Source of the DNA: Chitinispirillales bacterium | Lineage (GTDB): Bacteria; Fibrobacterota; Chitinivibrionia; Chitinivibrionales; Chitinispirillaceae | Length of the DNA: 64,000 nt | Assembly: GCA_031254105.1 (NCBI GenBank) | Contig: JAIRVB010000033.1 | Location: forward strand, 1-64,000 | Direction: 5' to 3' | In this document: positions 46,179-54,648 of the stretch, in pieces | Numbering within the stretch: position 1 is the first letter of the stretch | Layout of the letters: every line of letters starts with the position of its first letter | Translations under genes and position numbers: made by a program | Notes under the pieces: generated by a model | The model's input: the letters and a program-made list of their open reading frames with translations, nothing else | What the model was told of the DNA's origin: nothing | Databases searched by the model: none

Positions 46179-46751
46179 ATGATGATTAAAAAATTCGCTT
46201 TGATGATTGCGCTTGCCGCGGCAGTTTCAAGCTTTGCGGCTAAACCCGGTTCAACGATGAGTTTGACGCTGGAGGATGGCGAGGAGGTGGTTTTGCAGCC
46301 TGACAGCACATGGGACTACGTTAAGCGAAGCATTCTTGCGAAAAAACAGGATGATGTATACATCACCCTGAGCGACAACAGAGTTCTCTGGCTTAAATCA
46401 GACTATACGTGGACATTTACAAAAGAGCAGCCGAAGTCAAATAAGCCAAAAGAATACCCCGCGATTGCGGTAGTTGGAACCGCTACCAGACCCGCGCTTG
46501 ACATAGCGGTCAACGCGGCAACCGAAGACGCTTTCACCAAAGCTGTAGCAGCGCTGCGCCGTCACGCGCCAGCAACAAAAAAGAATATTCAGCCGTTTCT
46601 GCTGGCTTGTCTGAAAAATGAAACCGGCGCACATGGTGTAGAAACCGCTTTCAACTCAGGAAAAGCGCCGTTTAAAGCTGACGCCAAAATCAGCCTCACT
46701 CCCCAGCAGGTTTTTAAAATTATGGATTGTTTGGAAGTTCAATTAGAATAA
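46179..46751 (+). CDS. Secreted protein of unknown function
   Basis: A 190-aa protein with signal peptide MMIKKFALMIALAAAVSSFAA. The N-terminal half has two related beta motifs (LTLEDGEEVVLQPDSTWDYV and ITLSDNRVLWLKSDYTWTF), an internal duplication ending in D-x-T-W. The C-terminal half is helical (ATEDAFTKAVAALRRHAP, TPQQVFKIMDCLEVQLE). I do not recognise a named family. SD AAGGATC precedes the ATG. Likely periplasmic. Confidence 0.7.
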   Translation: MMIKKFALMIALAAAVSSFAAKPGSTMSLTLEDGEEVVLQPDSTWDYVKRSILAKKQDDVYITLSDNRVLWLKSDYTWTFTKEQPKSNKPKEYPAIAVVGTATRPALDIAVNAATEDAFTKAVAALRRHAPATKKNIQPFLLACLKNETGAHGVETAFNSGKAPFKADAKISLTPQQVFKIMDCLEVQLE

Positions 46752-46906
46752 TAGTGTCTAGCCGGATAAATTTCAGATATTATTTTGTCGATAATTTTAC
46801 ATTTTTCCTGATATTTTTCAATACTATACATAAATTTATACTTACGCGATCAGGCAATAGTTTTTCAGTTACCGGAAAAACAAAGAAACATGAGCGGCTG
46901 ATAAAA

Positions 46907-47749
46907 ATGAAATATATAGGTCCGCATGTATCCGCTTCCGGCGGAGTGCATAACGCTCCGCTTAATGCGAAAAAGCTCAATGCTACCGGATTTGGTCTTT
47001 TTACAAAAAACCAGAGACGCTGGGAGTCTAAACCACTTGCCGCGGCAGAGATAGACAGCTTCAAAAAAAACATGGAACTTTGCGGATACCCGCCGCAGTC
47101 AGTACTCGCTCATGACAGTTACCTGATTAATATCGCTAACCCGAATCCGGATATAAGAAAAAAATCCACTAACGCGTTAATTGACGAGGCGCAAAGATGC
47201 TCGGTCTTAGGATTGCCGCTGCTTAACATCCACCCCGGCAGCCATCTGGACGCAACTCTTGAAGAGGGTCTTTCACATATCGCCGAATCTGTCAATAATG
47301 TTCTTAATATAACAAATGGAGTGACAATTGTCCTTGAAGCTATGGCCGGACAAGGAACAAATATCGGCGGGCGTTTTGAACACTTAGCCGCCGTTATTGA
47401 TAAAGTTGAAGACAAAACCCGCGTTGGGATATGCCTTGACACCTGCCACATATTCGCGGCAGGCTACGATATCAGAGATACGGAAAGCTACGCTGAAACG
47501 ATGCGTGAGTTCGGCCGTGTAATAGGTTTTAATTATTTGCGCGGCCTGCACCTTAACGATGCCAAAGCAAAGCTTGCAAGTCACCTTGACCGCCACGAAA
47601 GTATCGGAAAAGGAACTCTGGGAACAGAGGCGTTCCGGCTGTTTCTGCAGGATACCCGATTTGACAAAATACCATGCGTACTTGAAACCCCAGGCGAGGA
47701 ACTCTGGCCTGCCGAAGTGGAACTGCTTAAGAGCTTGGAAATGAGATAA
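46907..47749 (+). CDS. nfo: Endonuclease IV (AP endonuclease)
   Basis: A 280-aa TIM-barrel zinc enzyme cleaving at abasic sites in base-excision repair. MKYIGPHVSASGGVHNAPLNA, GFGLFTKNQRRW, LAHDSYLINIANP, LNIHPGSHLD, VLEAMAGQGTNIGGRF, GICLDTCHIFAAGYDI and HLNDAKAKLASHLDRHESIGKGTLG give the metal ligands. I place the start at ATG 46907. A 60-codon in-frame upstream extension to 46727 is hydrophobic nonsense overlapping the previous gene. Its stop TAA overlaps the first base of an inverted-repeat element. Confidence 0.94.
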   Translation: MKYIGPHVSASGGVHNAPLNAKKLNATGFGLFTKNQRRWESKPLAAAEIDSFKKNMELCGYPPQSVLAHDSYLINIANPNPDIRKKSTNALIDEAQRCSVLGLPLLNIHPGSHLDATLEEGLSHIAESVNNVLNITNGVTIVLEAMAGQGTNIGGRFEHLAAVIDKVEDKTRVGICLDTCHIFAAGYDIRDTESYAETMREFGRVIGFNYLRGLHLNDAKAKLASHLDRHESIGKGTLGTEAFRLFLQDTRFDKIPCVLETPGEELWPAEVELLKSLEMR

Positions 47750-47840
47750 GTTTCCAGTTGTTAATTTACAGTTACCAGTTATAAGAAAAACAAGGAAAAG
47801 TGATTCTGTTTTTAAAACTGGTAACCGGTAACTGGAAACT
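47749..47840. repeat. Nested inverted repeat element before mnmA
   Basis: Outer arms AGTTTCCAGTT (47749-47759) and AACTGGAAACT (47830-47840); inner arms GTTACCAGTT (47771-47780) and AACTGGTAAC (47816-47825). Further ACTGGAGACTGGAAACT copies continue to 47868, right up to the mnmA coding region. Confidence 0.65.
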
Positions 47841-47891
47841 AAAATCCTTAAACTGGAGACTGGAAACTCTATCAAAAAAGTATTAATCGCA

Positions 47892-48884
47892 ATGAGCGGC
47901 GGCGTAGATTCATCCGTTGCGGCCGCGCTTCTTAAAGAACAGGGTTTTGAGGTTAGCGGCGTAACCATGCGGCTGTTTGACGGTAAGGAAAACGCGGCTG
48001 TCACAGACGCTAAACTTGCGGCAAACGCTTTGTCCATACCTCATTATACAGTAGACGCTGCTGACCTTTTTGAGCAGATTGTCATCAATAACTTTATAAA
48101 TGAATACAAATCAGGCCGTACTCCCAATCCATGCGTAAAATGTAATCACCGTTTGAAATTTGGTTTGCTTATGGATAAAGCCGATGAGCTTGATTGCGGT
48201 TATCTGGCAACAGGCCATTACGCGGTTATTGAAAATGGGAATTTACGGCGGGGGGTTGATAATCACAAAGACCAGTCTTATTTTTTATATCCGGTTTTTG
48301 CGTCTTCTGTTGACAGAATTTTATTTCCCATGGGCAGACTCACTAAAGAGCGGGTAAGAACCATTGCCGCCGGGTTTAACCTGCCCGCTGTCGGCAAAAA
48401 AGAGAGTCAGGATATCTGTTTCATCCCATCCGGCAATTATCTTGATTTTCTGAAATCAAGAGGTATGGAAAACAGCTCTTCCGGCCCGATTGTGGATATA
48501 AATGGGAATAAGCTTGGAACTCACAGCGGTGTTCACAACTTCACAATCGGTCAGAGAAAAGGATTAGGCGCGCTTGGAAAACGGATGTACGTCAAACAAA
48601 TTATTGCTGATACTCACACTGTCATCGCGGCAGATGAGCATCAGCTCGAATCCAGCGCCATTAAAGTACAGGATGTGCTGTGTTGTAAAAATGGATTGAA
48701 ATCAGGTGACCGTTTTCAGGTACAGATAAGATACCGAAGCAAACCAACTTTGGCGACAGTAACAGATTTTAATGATGGTACACTTTCTCTTCTGTTCGAT
48801 GAACCTGTAAGAGCCGCCGCATCGGGCCAATCAGCAGTGCTTTACGATGGAGATACCGTAGCTGCCGGAGGGATAATATCTTAA
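47892..48884 (+). CDS. mnmA: tRNA-specific 2-thiouridylase MnmA
   Basis: MnmA thiolates U34 of Lys, Glu and Gln tRNAs. PP-loop AMSGGVDSSVAAALL, TPNPCVKCNHRLKFG (catalytic Cys), GYLATGHYA, KDQSYFLYPV, KKESQDICFIPSGNY (second Cys) and HNFTIGQRKGLG are present. The insert after MRLFDG is shorter than usual. From ATG 47892 the protein is 330 aa but lacks the first beta strand. In frame upstream, KKVLIA is encoded with no ATG/GTG/TTG, only ATC (47871) or CTG. The native start may use AUC, or was displaced by the repeat element upstream. Confidence 0.92.
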   Translation: MSGGVDSSVAAALLKEQGFEVSGVTMRLFDGKENAAVTDAKLAANALSIPHYTVDAADLFEQIVINNFINEYKSGRTPNPCVKCNHRLKFGLLMDKADELDCGYLATGHYAVIENGNLRRGVDNHKDQSYFLYPVFASSVDRILFPMGRLTKERVRTIAAGFNLPAVGKKESQDICFIPSGNYLDFLKSRGMENSSSGPIVDINGNKLGTHSGVHNFTIGQRKGLGALGKRMYVKQIIADTHTVIAADEHQLESSAIKVQDVLCCKNGLKSGDRFQVQIRYRSKPTLATVTDFNDGTLSLLFDEPVRAAASGQSAVLYDGDTVAAGGIIS

Positions 48885-48901
48885 AAACACTGATACTATT
48901 T

Positions 48902-48926
48902 GTAAGGACGGCAGCCTGCCGTCCGC
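48902..48926 (+). repeat. Variable-core palindromic repeat (GGACGGCAG core)
   Basis: Perfect inverted repeat GGACGGCAG (48906-48914), C, CTGCCGTCC (48916-48924), framed by GTAAGG and CCGC. On the minus strand it follows the T8 run after tRNA-Phe. Same frame, different core from 7567, 19468 and 49021. Confidence 0.65.
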
Positions 48927-48938
48927 AAAAAAAAGAGG

Positions 48939-49011
48939 TGCCGCCTCGCAGAATCGAACTGCGGACACAGGGATTTTCAGTCCCTTGCTCTACCGGCTGA
49001 GCTAAAGCGGC
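48939..49011 (-). tRNA. tRNA-Phe (GAA)
   Basis: A 73-nt tRNA. Acceptor GCCGCTT pairs with AGGCGGC (one G-U). D-arm TAGCTCAGCCGGTAGAGC, anticodon loop CTGAAAA (GAA), T-arm CGCAGTTCGATTCTGCG and discriminator A. The 3' CCA is not encoded (CCT follows). A run of eight T follows within a few bases on the minus strand and may terminate it. Confidence 0.95.
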
Positions 49012-49020
49012 ACACATCCT

Positions 49021-49047
49021 GTAAGGCGAATCTATGTGTTCGCCCTC
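49021..49047 (+). repeat. Variable-core palindromic repeat (GGCGAA core)
   Basis: GTAAGG frame, arms GGCGAA (49025-49030) and TTCGCC (49039-49044), loop TCTATGTG, then CTC. It lies on the 5' side of tRNA-Phe, with the 48902 unit on the 3' side, so the tRNA is bracketed by two members of the family. Confidence 0.6.
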
Positions 49048-49095
49048 TCTTATAAAAAGAACAGTGTACTAATATAAATAATAGAACAGCCGCAA

Positions 49096-49512
49096 TCAAG
49101 AACCTTTTACTCTTTTGATAAAACTTATGTCGGTTTCAAAGCAATCAACCGAATCAAAGAATGAGTTAACGTTCATAACATCAAAGAAATCATCAAGTGT
49201 GTCATTGGGCTGCTTGCTCATAAGCCCTATTTTAATCATATTATAAACGATGTATCCAAAATCATCTGTAACGCTGATTCCCCAGTGCGCAAGGACACTT
49301 CCGGCCATCAGCCCATATTGTTTATGCGCAAACGCCAGAAGCCCCATAGAAAGTTCCTGGCCGGTTACATGGCGCTTTTCACCGATTTTCGTAATGTAGA
49401 AATCCAGACCATTAAGAACAAATTCGTAAGCGCCGGTTTTATAACGGTCATCAAGGCCGCTTTCGATGATCTCTGCTCTTATTTTTTCAGTGATCCGAAC
49501 AGGAATAGACAT
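49096..49512 (-). CDS. Minf_1886-family conserved protein
   Basis: A 138-aa soluble protein. RYKTGAYEFVLNGLDFYITKIGEKRHVTGQELSMGLLAFAHKQYG and LMAGSVLAHWGISVTDDFGYIVYNMIKIGLMSK match the conserved core of the Minf_1886 family, found in Planctomycetes, Verrucomicrobia and related phyla. Its function is unknown. The C-terminal acidic/Phe-rich region (NDTLDDFFDVM) is also family-like. It is separated by 87 bases from the downstream end of the PEGA gene and could share its transcript. Confidence 0.8.
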   Translation of the reverse strand: MSIPVRITEKIRAEIIESGLDDRYKTGAYEFVLNGLDFYITKIGEKRHVTGQELSMGLLAFAHKQYGLMAGSVLAHWGISVTDDFGYIVYNMIKIGLMSKQPNDTLDDFFDVMNVNSFFDSVDCFETDISFIKRVKGS

Positions 49513-49599
49513 TTTTAGTTATATTTCGATTGACAATTGTAAAAAAATGGCAGACTTCAGGTTTGAAAATCTGCCATTTTGATTGTATTTGGCCGATAC

Positions 49600-51243
49600 C
49601 TACCTTAGATTGACAAACCGGGTCGGATTCTTGCCCGGCGTGAATGTCATAGATTCGGTCTTCTCTAAGCCGTCTTTTACAAATCTAACTTGATGAGTAC
49701 CTACAGGTACCTGCAGTTCCGCATCGTTTGATTTTCCGATAAGCCTCCCGCCAATGAAGATATCCGCGTGAGAAGGCAGGGTCGCGATAAAAATGCTCGC
49801 CCCGGCCGCGGCTGGCGGAGGAGGAGGCGGCGCGACCGCTGCAGGTGGTGGAGGCGGCGGCGCTGCCACGGCTGGTGGTGGTGGAGGAGGCGCTGCCGGA
49901 GCCGGAGGCGGCGGGGGCGGCGCGGCAGCGGCAGCCTGCAGAGTAAACGCATGGGTTTGTGAGCCGCCGGTATAATCTATAGTTTTTGACGCTGTAGTAA
50001 ATCCGCTCCTTGAAACTGAGATAATCATGTCACCAAAGAATGGCGTACTCCACGTAAAAGGAGTGACCCCTTTTCTTTCACCGTCGATTTCGACAGTTGC
50101 GCCGCTCGGGATAGATGTTATAACTATTTGATTTCGCTCAGCAGGTTTGGGCGGCGGCTCAGCTGCTTTGGCGGCGGCAGGCGCGGGTGTCGGCGCCGGA
50201 ACAGGCGCAGCTTTTGCGGCTGGCGCCGGCGCAGTTTTGGCGGCGGGCGCCGGTCTTGGCGCAGGGGCCGGAGGAGCTTTGGCAACATGAGCCGGCGGCG
50301 TACTGACAGGTACTGTTCTTGGCGACTCGACCGTTGCTATGGGAATCTCTTCTTCTTTAGGAGCAGGAGGCGCTTCTTCTACAGGTTTTTCTTCGACCGC
50401 AGGTTTAGCCGGAGCCGCAGCAACAGGAGCGGCGGGCGCGTCATCCGGTTTCCCCGTAAACAGGAAGATGCCCGCGATGCCAAGCGCCACAACAACAGCA
50501 GCGGCAACCGCAATAACCGGAAACCCTTTTTTGGGCTTTTTAAATTCATCATCAAAATCTTCTAAGCCGCTGATATCTTTTTCCGCAACAGGAGCTTTAG
50601 GTTTAACCGGAGCTTCGGGATATTGCACGCTCGGCTGACTTGGCGGCGGTATCGGAGCAATGGACGGCGCAGCGTCTGTTCTGGGCGGCGGCGGCGGAAA
50701 CGCGGGAGCCTTGGGCAGTGGCGGCGGAAGCGGCGCAACAGGCGGCGCGGGCAGCTCCTCCTGGAAAATATCAAACTCCTGAGAAGGAGGCGCAACGGGA
50801 AGTTCCGCAGACACTCTTTGCAAACCGCCATCTCCAAATGCCGAACCTATTTCCGTGCGCAGGCTCTCAAATTCCGATTGCGGCGCCTGATGTTTTTTAA
50901 TCTCATCGGACAGCGCCATAAGCTCGCTCTCAGTTTTGAGAACCCCGATAATACTGGGGATCTCCATTCTCTGGAGAAGCCCCGCCACTTTGGGCTGCGG
51001 GGAGAGCATCGTGAACGTCCCGTTCAGCCCAAGAACTCTCTTGTTAAGCTCTCTGAAAGCGTTGTTGTCACCGGAGGAAAAATCATCCAGCGGTGAAATA
51101 TCAATAGCGAAATTGCGCTTACCAGCCGAAATCATCTGCTCGATAAACTCTTTGAGCATGCTGGAATTGAAGACTATATCATCCTCTTCAAAAACCGGCT
51201 GCACAACATCGAAAATTCCGAGTGTCCTAGTACGGAAGTTAAT
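49600..51243 (-). CDS. STAS-PEGA protein with proline/alanine-rich linkers
   Basis: A ~547-aa protein. The N-terminus up to ~130 is a STAS-like domain (FRTRTLGIFDVVQPVFEEDD, ISAGKRNFAIDISPLDDFSS). A Pro-rich stretch, one hydrophobic helix (GFPVIAVAAAVVVALGIAGIF), long Pro/Ala linkers and two PEGA domains follow (IVITSIPSGATVEIDGERKGVTPFTW; ASIFIATLPSHADIFIGGRLIG). So a cytoplasmic STAS and extracytoplasmic PEGA are joined through the membrane. A GTG at 51204 would truncate the STAS domain. I favour ATT at 51243, since GGAGG lies exactly 5 bases upstream and no ATG/GTG/TTG precedes the domain. Possibly an envelope-linked anti-anti-sigma-type adaptor. Confidence 0.8.
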   Translation of the reverse strand: MNFRTRTLGIFDVVQPVFEEDDIVFNSSMLKEFIEQMISAGKRNFAIDISPLDDFSSGDNNAFRELNKRVLGLNGTFTMLSPQPKVAGLLQRMEIPSIIGVLKTESELMALSDEIKKHQAPQSEFESLRTEIGSAFGDGGLQRVSAELPVAPPSQEFDIFQEELPAPPVAPLPPPLPKAPAFPPPPPRTDAAPSIAPIPPPSQPSVQYPEAPVKPKAPVAEKDISGLEDFDDEFKKPKKGFPVIAVAAAVVVALGIAGIFLFTGKPDDAPAAPVAAAPAKPAVEEKPVEEAPPAPKEEEIPIATVESPRTVPVSTPPAHVAKAPPAPAPRPAPAAKTAPAPAAKAAPVPAPTPAPAAAKAAEPPPKPAERNQIVITSIPSGATVEIDGERKGVTPFTWSTPFFGDMIISVSRSGFTTASKTIDYTGGSQTHAFTLQAAAAAPPPPPPAPAAPPPPPPAVAAPPPPPPAAVAPPPPPPAAAGASIFIATLPSHADIFIGGRLIGKSNDAELQVPVGTHQVRFVKDGLEKTESMTFTPGKNPTRFVNLR

Positions 51244-51415
51244 AGTAACCTCCTTGAATAATATTTCTGTTTAGTTTAGTTATATGTGTTAGTTTATATC
51301 TCTTTTTTTACCGCTTATTACCATAAAAAACACGTACTGCCATATGTCCGGCGTATCAACGGTCACCATCAAAAATGCCATTGCGCCAAGCTTTTCTATG
51401 AACATCGCCAAAAAA

Positions 51416-51489
51416 TACGCCAGACAGGATTCGAACCTGTGGCCTTCGGCTCCGGAGGCCGACGCTCTATCCAGCTGAGCTACTGGCGC
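51416..51489 (-). tRNA. tRNA-Arg (CCG)
   Basis: A 74-nt tRNA. Acceptor GCGCCAG pairs with CTGGCGT (G1-U72 wobble). D-arm TAGCTCAGCTGGATAGAGC, anticodon stem TCGGC/GCCGA with loop CTCCGGA (CCG), T-arm ACAGGTTCGAATCCTGT, discriminator A followed by a T run. CCA is not encoded. Confidence 0.94.
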
Positions 51490-51622
51490 GAGACTTCATA
51501 ATGTATAAATATAATAACTGGGAAAGAGAAGGTAAAAATAAAGAATAGTATACCGAAATAGCGTAACCTTACATCCATCATCCACGCAAAAGAGGGGAAT
51601 TCAGAAATAGCAAAAAAATCCC

Positions 51623-51723
51623 TGTCATCAGTAACCCTTTATACCCGCGAATGCGGGGATCCAATGCCGCGCTCTTCTCTGTGAAAACAAAAATAACAGG
51701 TTCCCGCCTTCGCGGAAATGACA
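51623..51723. repeat. MITE-like element with TGTCAT termini
   Basis: TGTCAT (51623-51628) and ATGACA (51718-51723) bracket 101 bases containing TACCCGCGAATGCGGGGATC near the left and GGTTCCCGCCTTCGCGGAAA at the right. Related to the elements at 45204 and 53152. The rest of 51490-51746 is AT-rich and shows nothing else. Confidence 0.6.
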
Positions 51724-51746
51724 TGTTCGGGCAGACTTTTTTCAAG

Positions 51747-52238
51747 TTAAATTACTGTATTTGTATTTTTTCTATCTAATTCCGTAATAATTATGGGTGT
51801 AACTTTTTTGATATATTTCTCGATAACAGTATAAGCCGCACGAAAATCTTCATCCGTACCGCCGTATGGGTCCCAAATCTCACCTTTGCCGCTCTCTTTG
51901 CCCGGCCAGGAACCAAGTAAAAAAGTCCGGCTTCCGATTTTAGGGAAAATTCCTTTTAAAAAGTCGCGCTGCCATAAATCCATAGTGAAAATAAAATCCG
52001 CCTCATGGAGCTCCTCAGGTATTAACGGACGTGAACGGTGAGCGGACAGATCAATGCCATGCGAGTTGCAAACCCGCACAGCCTCCCGCGCCGCCGGCCA
52101 TGAGGGAAGCCCCTTAACCCCCATTGACGTAACTTGTATCCCGCCTCTCGAAACAGACGTTAGACGCGCTTTCAACACTCCTTCGGCCATTGGGCTGCGG
52201 CAGATGTTTCCGGTACATATAAATATGATACGCTGCAT
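51747..52238 (-). CDS. Low-molecular-weight protein-tyrosine phosphatase family
   Basis: A 163-aa LMW-PTP-fold enzyme. The P-loop CTGNICRSPMAEGVLKARL (CX5R) is at the N-terminus and the general-acid Asp is in IWDPYGGTDEDF. SAHRSRPLIPEELHEADFIFTMD is a family motif. Related proteins dephosphorylate bacterial tyrosine kinases of polysaccharide export or act on free substrates such as arsenate. The adjacent context (no wzc-like kinase) does not distinguish these. Monocistronic. Confidence 0.9.
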   Translation of the reverse strand: MQRIIFICTGNICRSPMAEGVLKARLTSVSRGGIQVTSMGVKGLPSWPAAREAVRVCNSHGIDLSAHRSRPLIPEELHEADFIFTMDLWQRDFLKGIFPKIGSRTFLLGSWPGKESGKGEIWDPYGGTDEDFRAAYTVIEKYIKKVTPIIITELDRKNTNTVI

Positions 52239-52289
52239 AATATTAGTTGTTAGTTAAAGATTAAGATAATATGAGCCGCAACAAAAACA

Positions 52290-52474
52290 GAAATAAAATG
52301 GCGGAACGCGGAAATATTAAAAACGACAAAAAGAATCAATCATATCTTAATCTTAGCTGGGTCTGATTCCCTGGAGCTAGTTTCGTTTACAGAGGATTTA
52401 GTTCCATCAGATACATCGAATCTCAGCTTCGTGTCAGTTCATTTTTTTATTTCCGCGTTCCGCCATTTTATTTC
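52290..52474. repeat. MITE-like element with 27-bp terminal inverted repeats
   Basis: Perfect 27-bp arms at 52290-52316 (starts GAAATAAAATGGCGGAACGC) and 52448-52474 (reverse complement) flank 131 bases of unrelated sequence with no ORF. Arms are of the same character as the GCAGAAT/CGGAA hairpins at 17946 and 60474. The remainder of the 52239-52821 gap is AT-rich and contains only the SD (AGGAGA) of the next small gene. Confidence 0.75.
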
Positions 52475-52821
52475 CGTGTTGATCAACGAAATTATAGCGA
52501 CTCTTAACATGACATTGACATGTTTTCTGCGTTAAATATTCGCAAGAAATGATATTTTGAGCGGTTTTTCAATCTATAAACATGTCAATACATAATCACA
52601 TTGTTATATATAGATCATTTACACGCTCGACAATACCGTTTATAGAAATTTATAGACAGCAATAACTATACAAATTATGATAAAAATGAAATTTTCCCTG
52701 GAAAATATATAGATCGGCCTGCTATTCGATAGACTAATCACCAGCCGCCATCCACTAACCACTGTTAATCACAAGCCGCGAAATATATTTTTATATTCAA
52801 ATTAATACAGGAGAATGCGTA

Positions 52822-53148
52822 ATGTCTTTGACGAATGAAGAGAAGGGTTTGATTGAGGAAGCTCTTTCCGTTTATCTGCAGTTAGTCGCCCGGCAGGTTC
52901 CTCCTCAGCAAGTTCAGCAGATTGCCGCGGCGGCTCAGGGAATTGTTAAAAAGCTTGATCGCATTGGCGGCGCTCAGACTGATGGCAGCAACAAACCTGC
53001 CGGAATTTCTGATGAATGGTATAAAAATGTATGCCTGTCCTGCGACAAACTCGACCCTGGCGGCTGCATGGATAAAGTCACGGAAAAATATCCCGGCAAA
53101 TGCGATCCTATCCTGCATTACGAGAGAGGAAAGTTACTGACGCAATAA
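52822..53148 (+). CDS. Small cysteine-containing protein of unknown function
   Basis: A 108-aa protein. The N-terminal ~50 residues form amphipathic helices (NEEKGLIEEALSVYLQLVAR, QQVQQIAAAAQGIVKKLDRI). The C-terminal part has four cysteines (NVCLSCDKLDPGGCMDKVTEKYPGKC), a plausible metal or Fe-S site. SD CAGGAGA precedes the ATG, and codon use resembles the neighbours, so I regard it as a real gene. I cannot name a family. A MITE-like hairpin follows immediately. Confidence 0.7.
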   Translation: MSLTNEEKGLIEEALSVYLQLVARQVPPQQVQQIAAAAQGIVKKLDRIGGAQTDGSNKPAGISDEWYKNVCLSCDKLDPGGCMDKVTEKYPGKCDPILHYERGKLLTQ

Positions 53149-53151
53149 GAT

Positions 53152-53245
53152 ATCCGTCCTCTCGTAAAAATGGAAACCCATTGTTCTTACTCTTAAATTT
53201 TCAGAGTAAGAACAATAGACCTCCGCCTTCACGGAGGCAACGGAT
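53152..53245. repeat. MITE-like hairpin element with ATCCGT termini
   Basis: ATCCGT (53152-53157) / ACGGAT (53240-53245) outside, and a perfect 13-bp inner pair TTGTTCTTACTCT (53181-53193) / AGAGTAAGAACAA (53203-53215). Lies between convergent genes (small Cys protein and tyrS) and could act as a bidirectional terminator. Confidence 0.65.
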
Positions 53246-53261
53246 AAGAAGTCTGCCCCGG

Positions 53262-54542
53262 TTACGCAACACTAAATATGAAGTAGCCTTTTTTCCCCTT
53301 CTGAAACAGCAAATATTTGCTGTTAAGAAGCATGTCCGAAGTGATCCGTAAAGCTGGATCATCAATCTTTATCTTATTAACCGAAAGCCCTCCCTGAGAG
53401 ATCATACGGCGCGCTTCGCCCTTCGTAGGAAAAAAGTTACTCTTTTCCGAAACCAGATCAAGAGCCTGTATTCCTGAATCCAGTTCCGATTTAGACACTT
53501 GCGCCTGAGGAACGCCTTCAAATACCGAAAGAAAATCGCTCTCGGAGAGGGACAGAAGCGCTTCCGTGGAACCTTTGCCGAAAAGTATTTCGGACGCGTC
53601 AATTGCTTTTTGGCATTCCTCAACAGAATGAACGCGAATTGTTACATCTTTCGCGAGCGCCTTTTGCATTATGCGTTCATGAGGAGCCTGCGCGTGCCGC
53701 TTTTCAAGTTCCAAAATCTCTTCCCGGCTTAAAAGCGTAAAGAAGCGCAGCAGTTTTGGAGAGTCTTCATCGGTACAGTTCAGCCAATATTGGTAAAATT
53801 TATAGGGACTTGTCATCTGCGGATCAAGCCACACCGATTCTCCGCCCTCTGACTTGCCGAATTTCTTTCCGTCCGAACGTTTGAGAAGCGGACATGTAAG
53901 AGCAAAAGCATCGCCGCTTACTTTACGTCTTATAAGCTCCGTACCGCTTGTAATATTACCCCACTGATCCGATCCGCCCATCTGAAGGACACAGTTTTTA
54001 TTTTCGTTGAGCCAGTAAAAATCGTAAGCCTGCAAGAGCTGGTAACTGAATTCTGTAAAAGAAATCCCCTGCTCCAGGCGGTCTTTCACAGAGTCTTTAG
54101 CGAGCATATAGTTTACTGTAAGGTATCTTCCCGCTTCACGCAAAAAATCAAGAAATTTTATATCTTTGAACCAATCGTAGTTGTTGACCATCTCCGCGCT
54201 GTTAGCTTCACCGCTGAACCGCATAAATTTCTCAAGCTGCCGGCGGATAGATTTTACATTAAAAACAACTTCCTCCGCAGACAGCATATTACGCTCCGTA
54301 GACCTCCCCGAAGGATCCCCAATCATCCCTGTAGCCCCGCCAACAAGCGCGACAGGTTTATGCCCGCAGCGCTGAAGGTGTGTCAGAAGCATAATCGGTA
54401 TCATGTGTCCTATATGCAAAGACTTACCGGTAGGGTCAAAACCCACATACCCAGAAACCATAGCGCTCGAAAGTTTCTCCTCAAGACCCGGAGTAATATC
54501 ATGAATCATTCCCCGCCAGCGCAGCTCTTCTACGAAATCCAT
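53262..54542 (-). CDS. tyrS: Tyrosyl-tRNA synthetase
   Basis: A 426-aa class I synthetase. YVGFDPTGKSLHIGHMIPIMLL (HIGH), LVGGATGMIGDPSG, NYDWFKDI, QMGGSDQWGNITSGTELIRR and KRSDGKKFGKSEGG (KMSKS equivalent) identify bacterial TyrRS. A C-terminal S4-like RNA-binding domain (PTKGEARRMISQGGLSVNKIKI) is present. Normal length. Monocistronic on the minus strand. Confidence 0.96.
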   Translation of the reverse strand: MDFVEELRWRGMIHDITPGLEEKLSSAMVSGYVGFDPTGKSLHIGHMIPIMLLTHLQRCGHKPVALVGGATGMIGDPSGRSTERNMLSAEEVVFNVKSIRRQLEKFMRFSGEANSAEMVNNYDWFKDIKFLDFLREAGRYLTVNYMLAKDSVKDRLEQGISFTEFSYQLLQAYDFYWLNENKNCVLQMGGSDQWGNITSGTELIRRKVSGDAFALTCPLLKRSDGKKFGKSEGGESVWLDPQMTSPYKFYQYWLNCTDEDSPKLLRFFTLLSREEILELEKRHAQAPHERIMQKALAKDVTIRVHSVEECQKAIDASEILFGKGSTEALLSLSESDFLSVFEGVPQAQVSKSELDSGIQALDLVSEKSNFFPTKGEARRMISQGGLSVNKIKIDDPALRITSDMLLNSKYLLFQKGKKGYFIFSVA

Positions 54543-54648
54543 CCTTAAGTAATCCTTAGTAAAAGTAAAAATATCTGTAAAAACAATTCTAAAATAGCAG
54601 GTTTTTCAAATGCCTGTTTATCAGGCGCTTACAATGAAAATAATAAAT

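Noticed and set aside
46727-46906. 60-codon N-terminal extension of endonuclease IV
   Set aside because: Overlaps the previous gene, encodes non-family hydrophobic sequence, and the 280-aa product from ATG 46907 is the standard length.
49768-50638. Long plus-strand frames rich in Gly or Arg opposite the PEGA gene
   Set aside because: They are antisense of the Pro/Ala-rich linkers of the STAS-PEGA gene; low-complexity GGC repeats keep all frames open. No SD or sensible protein.
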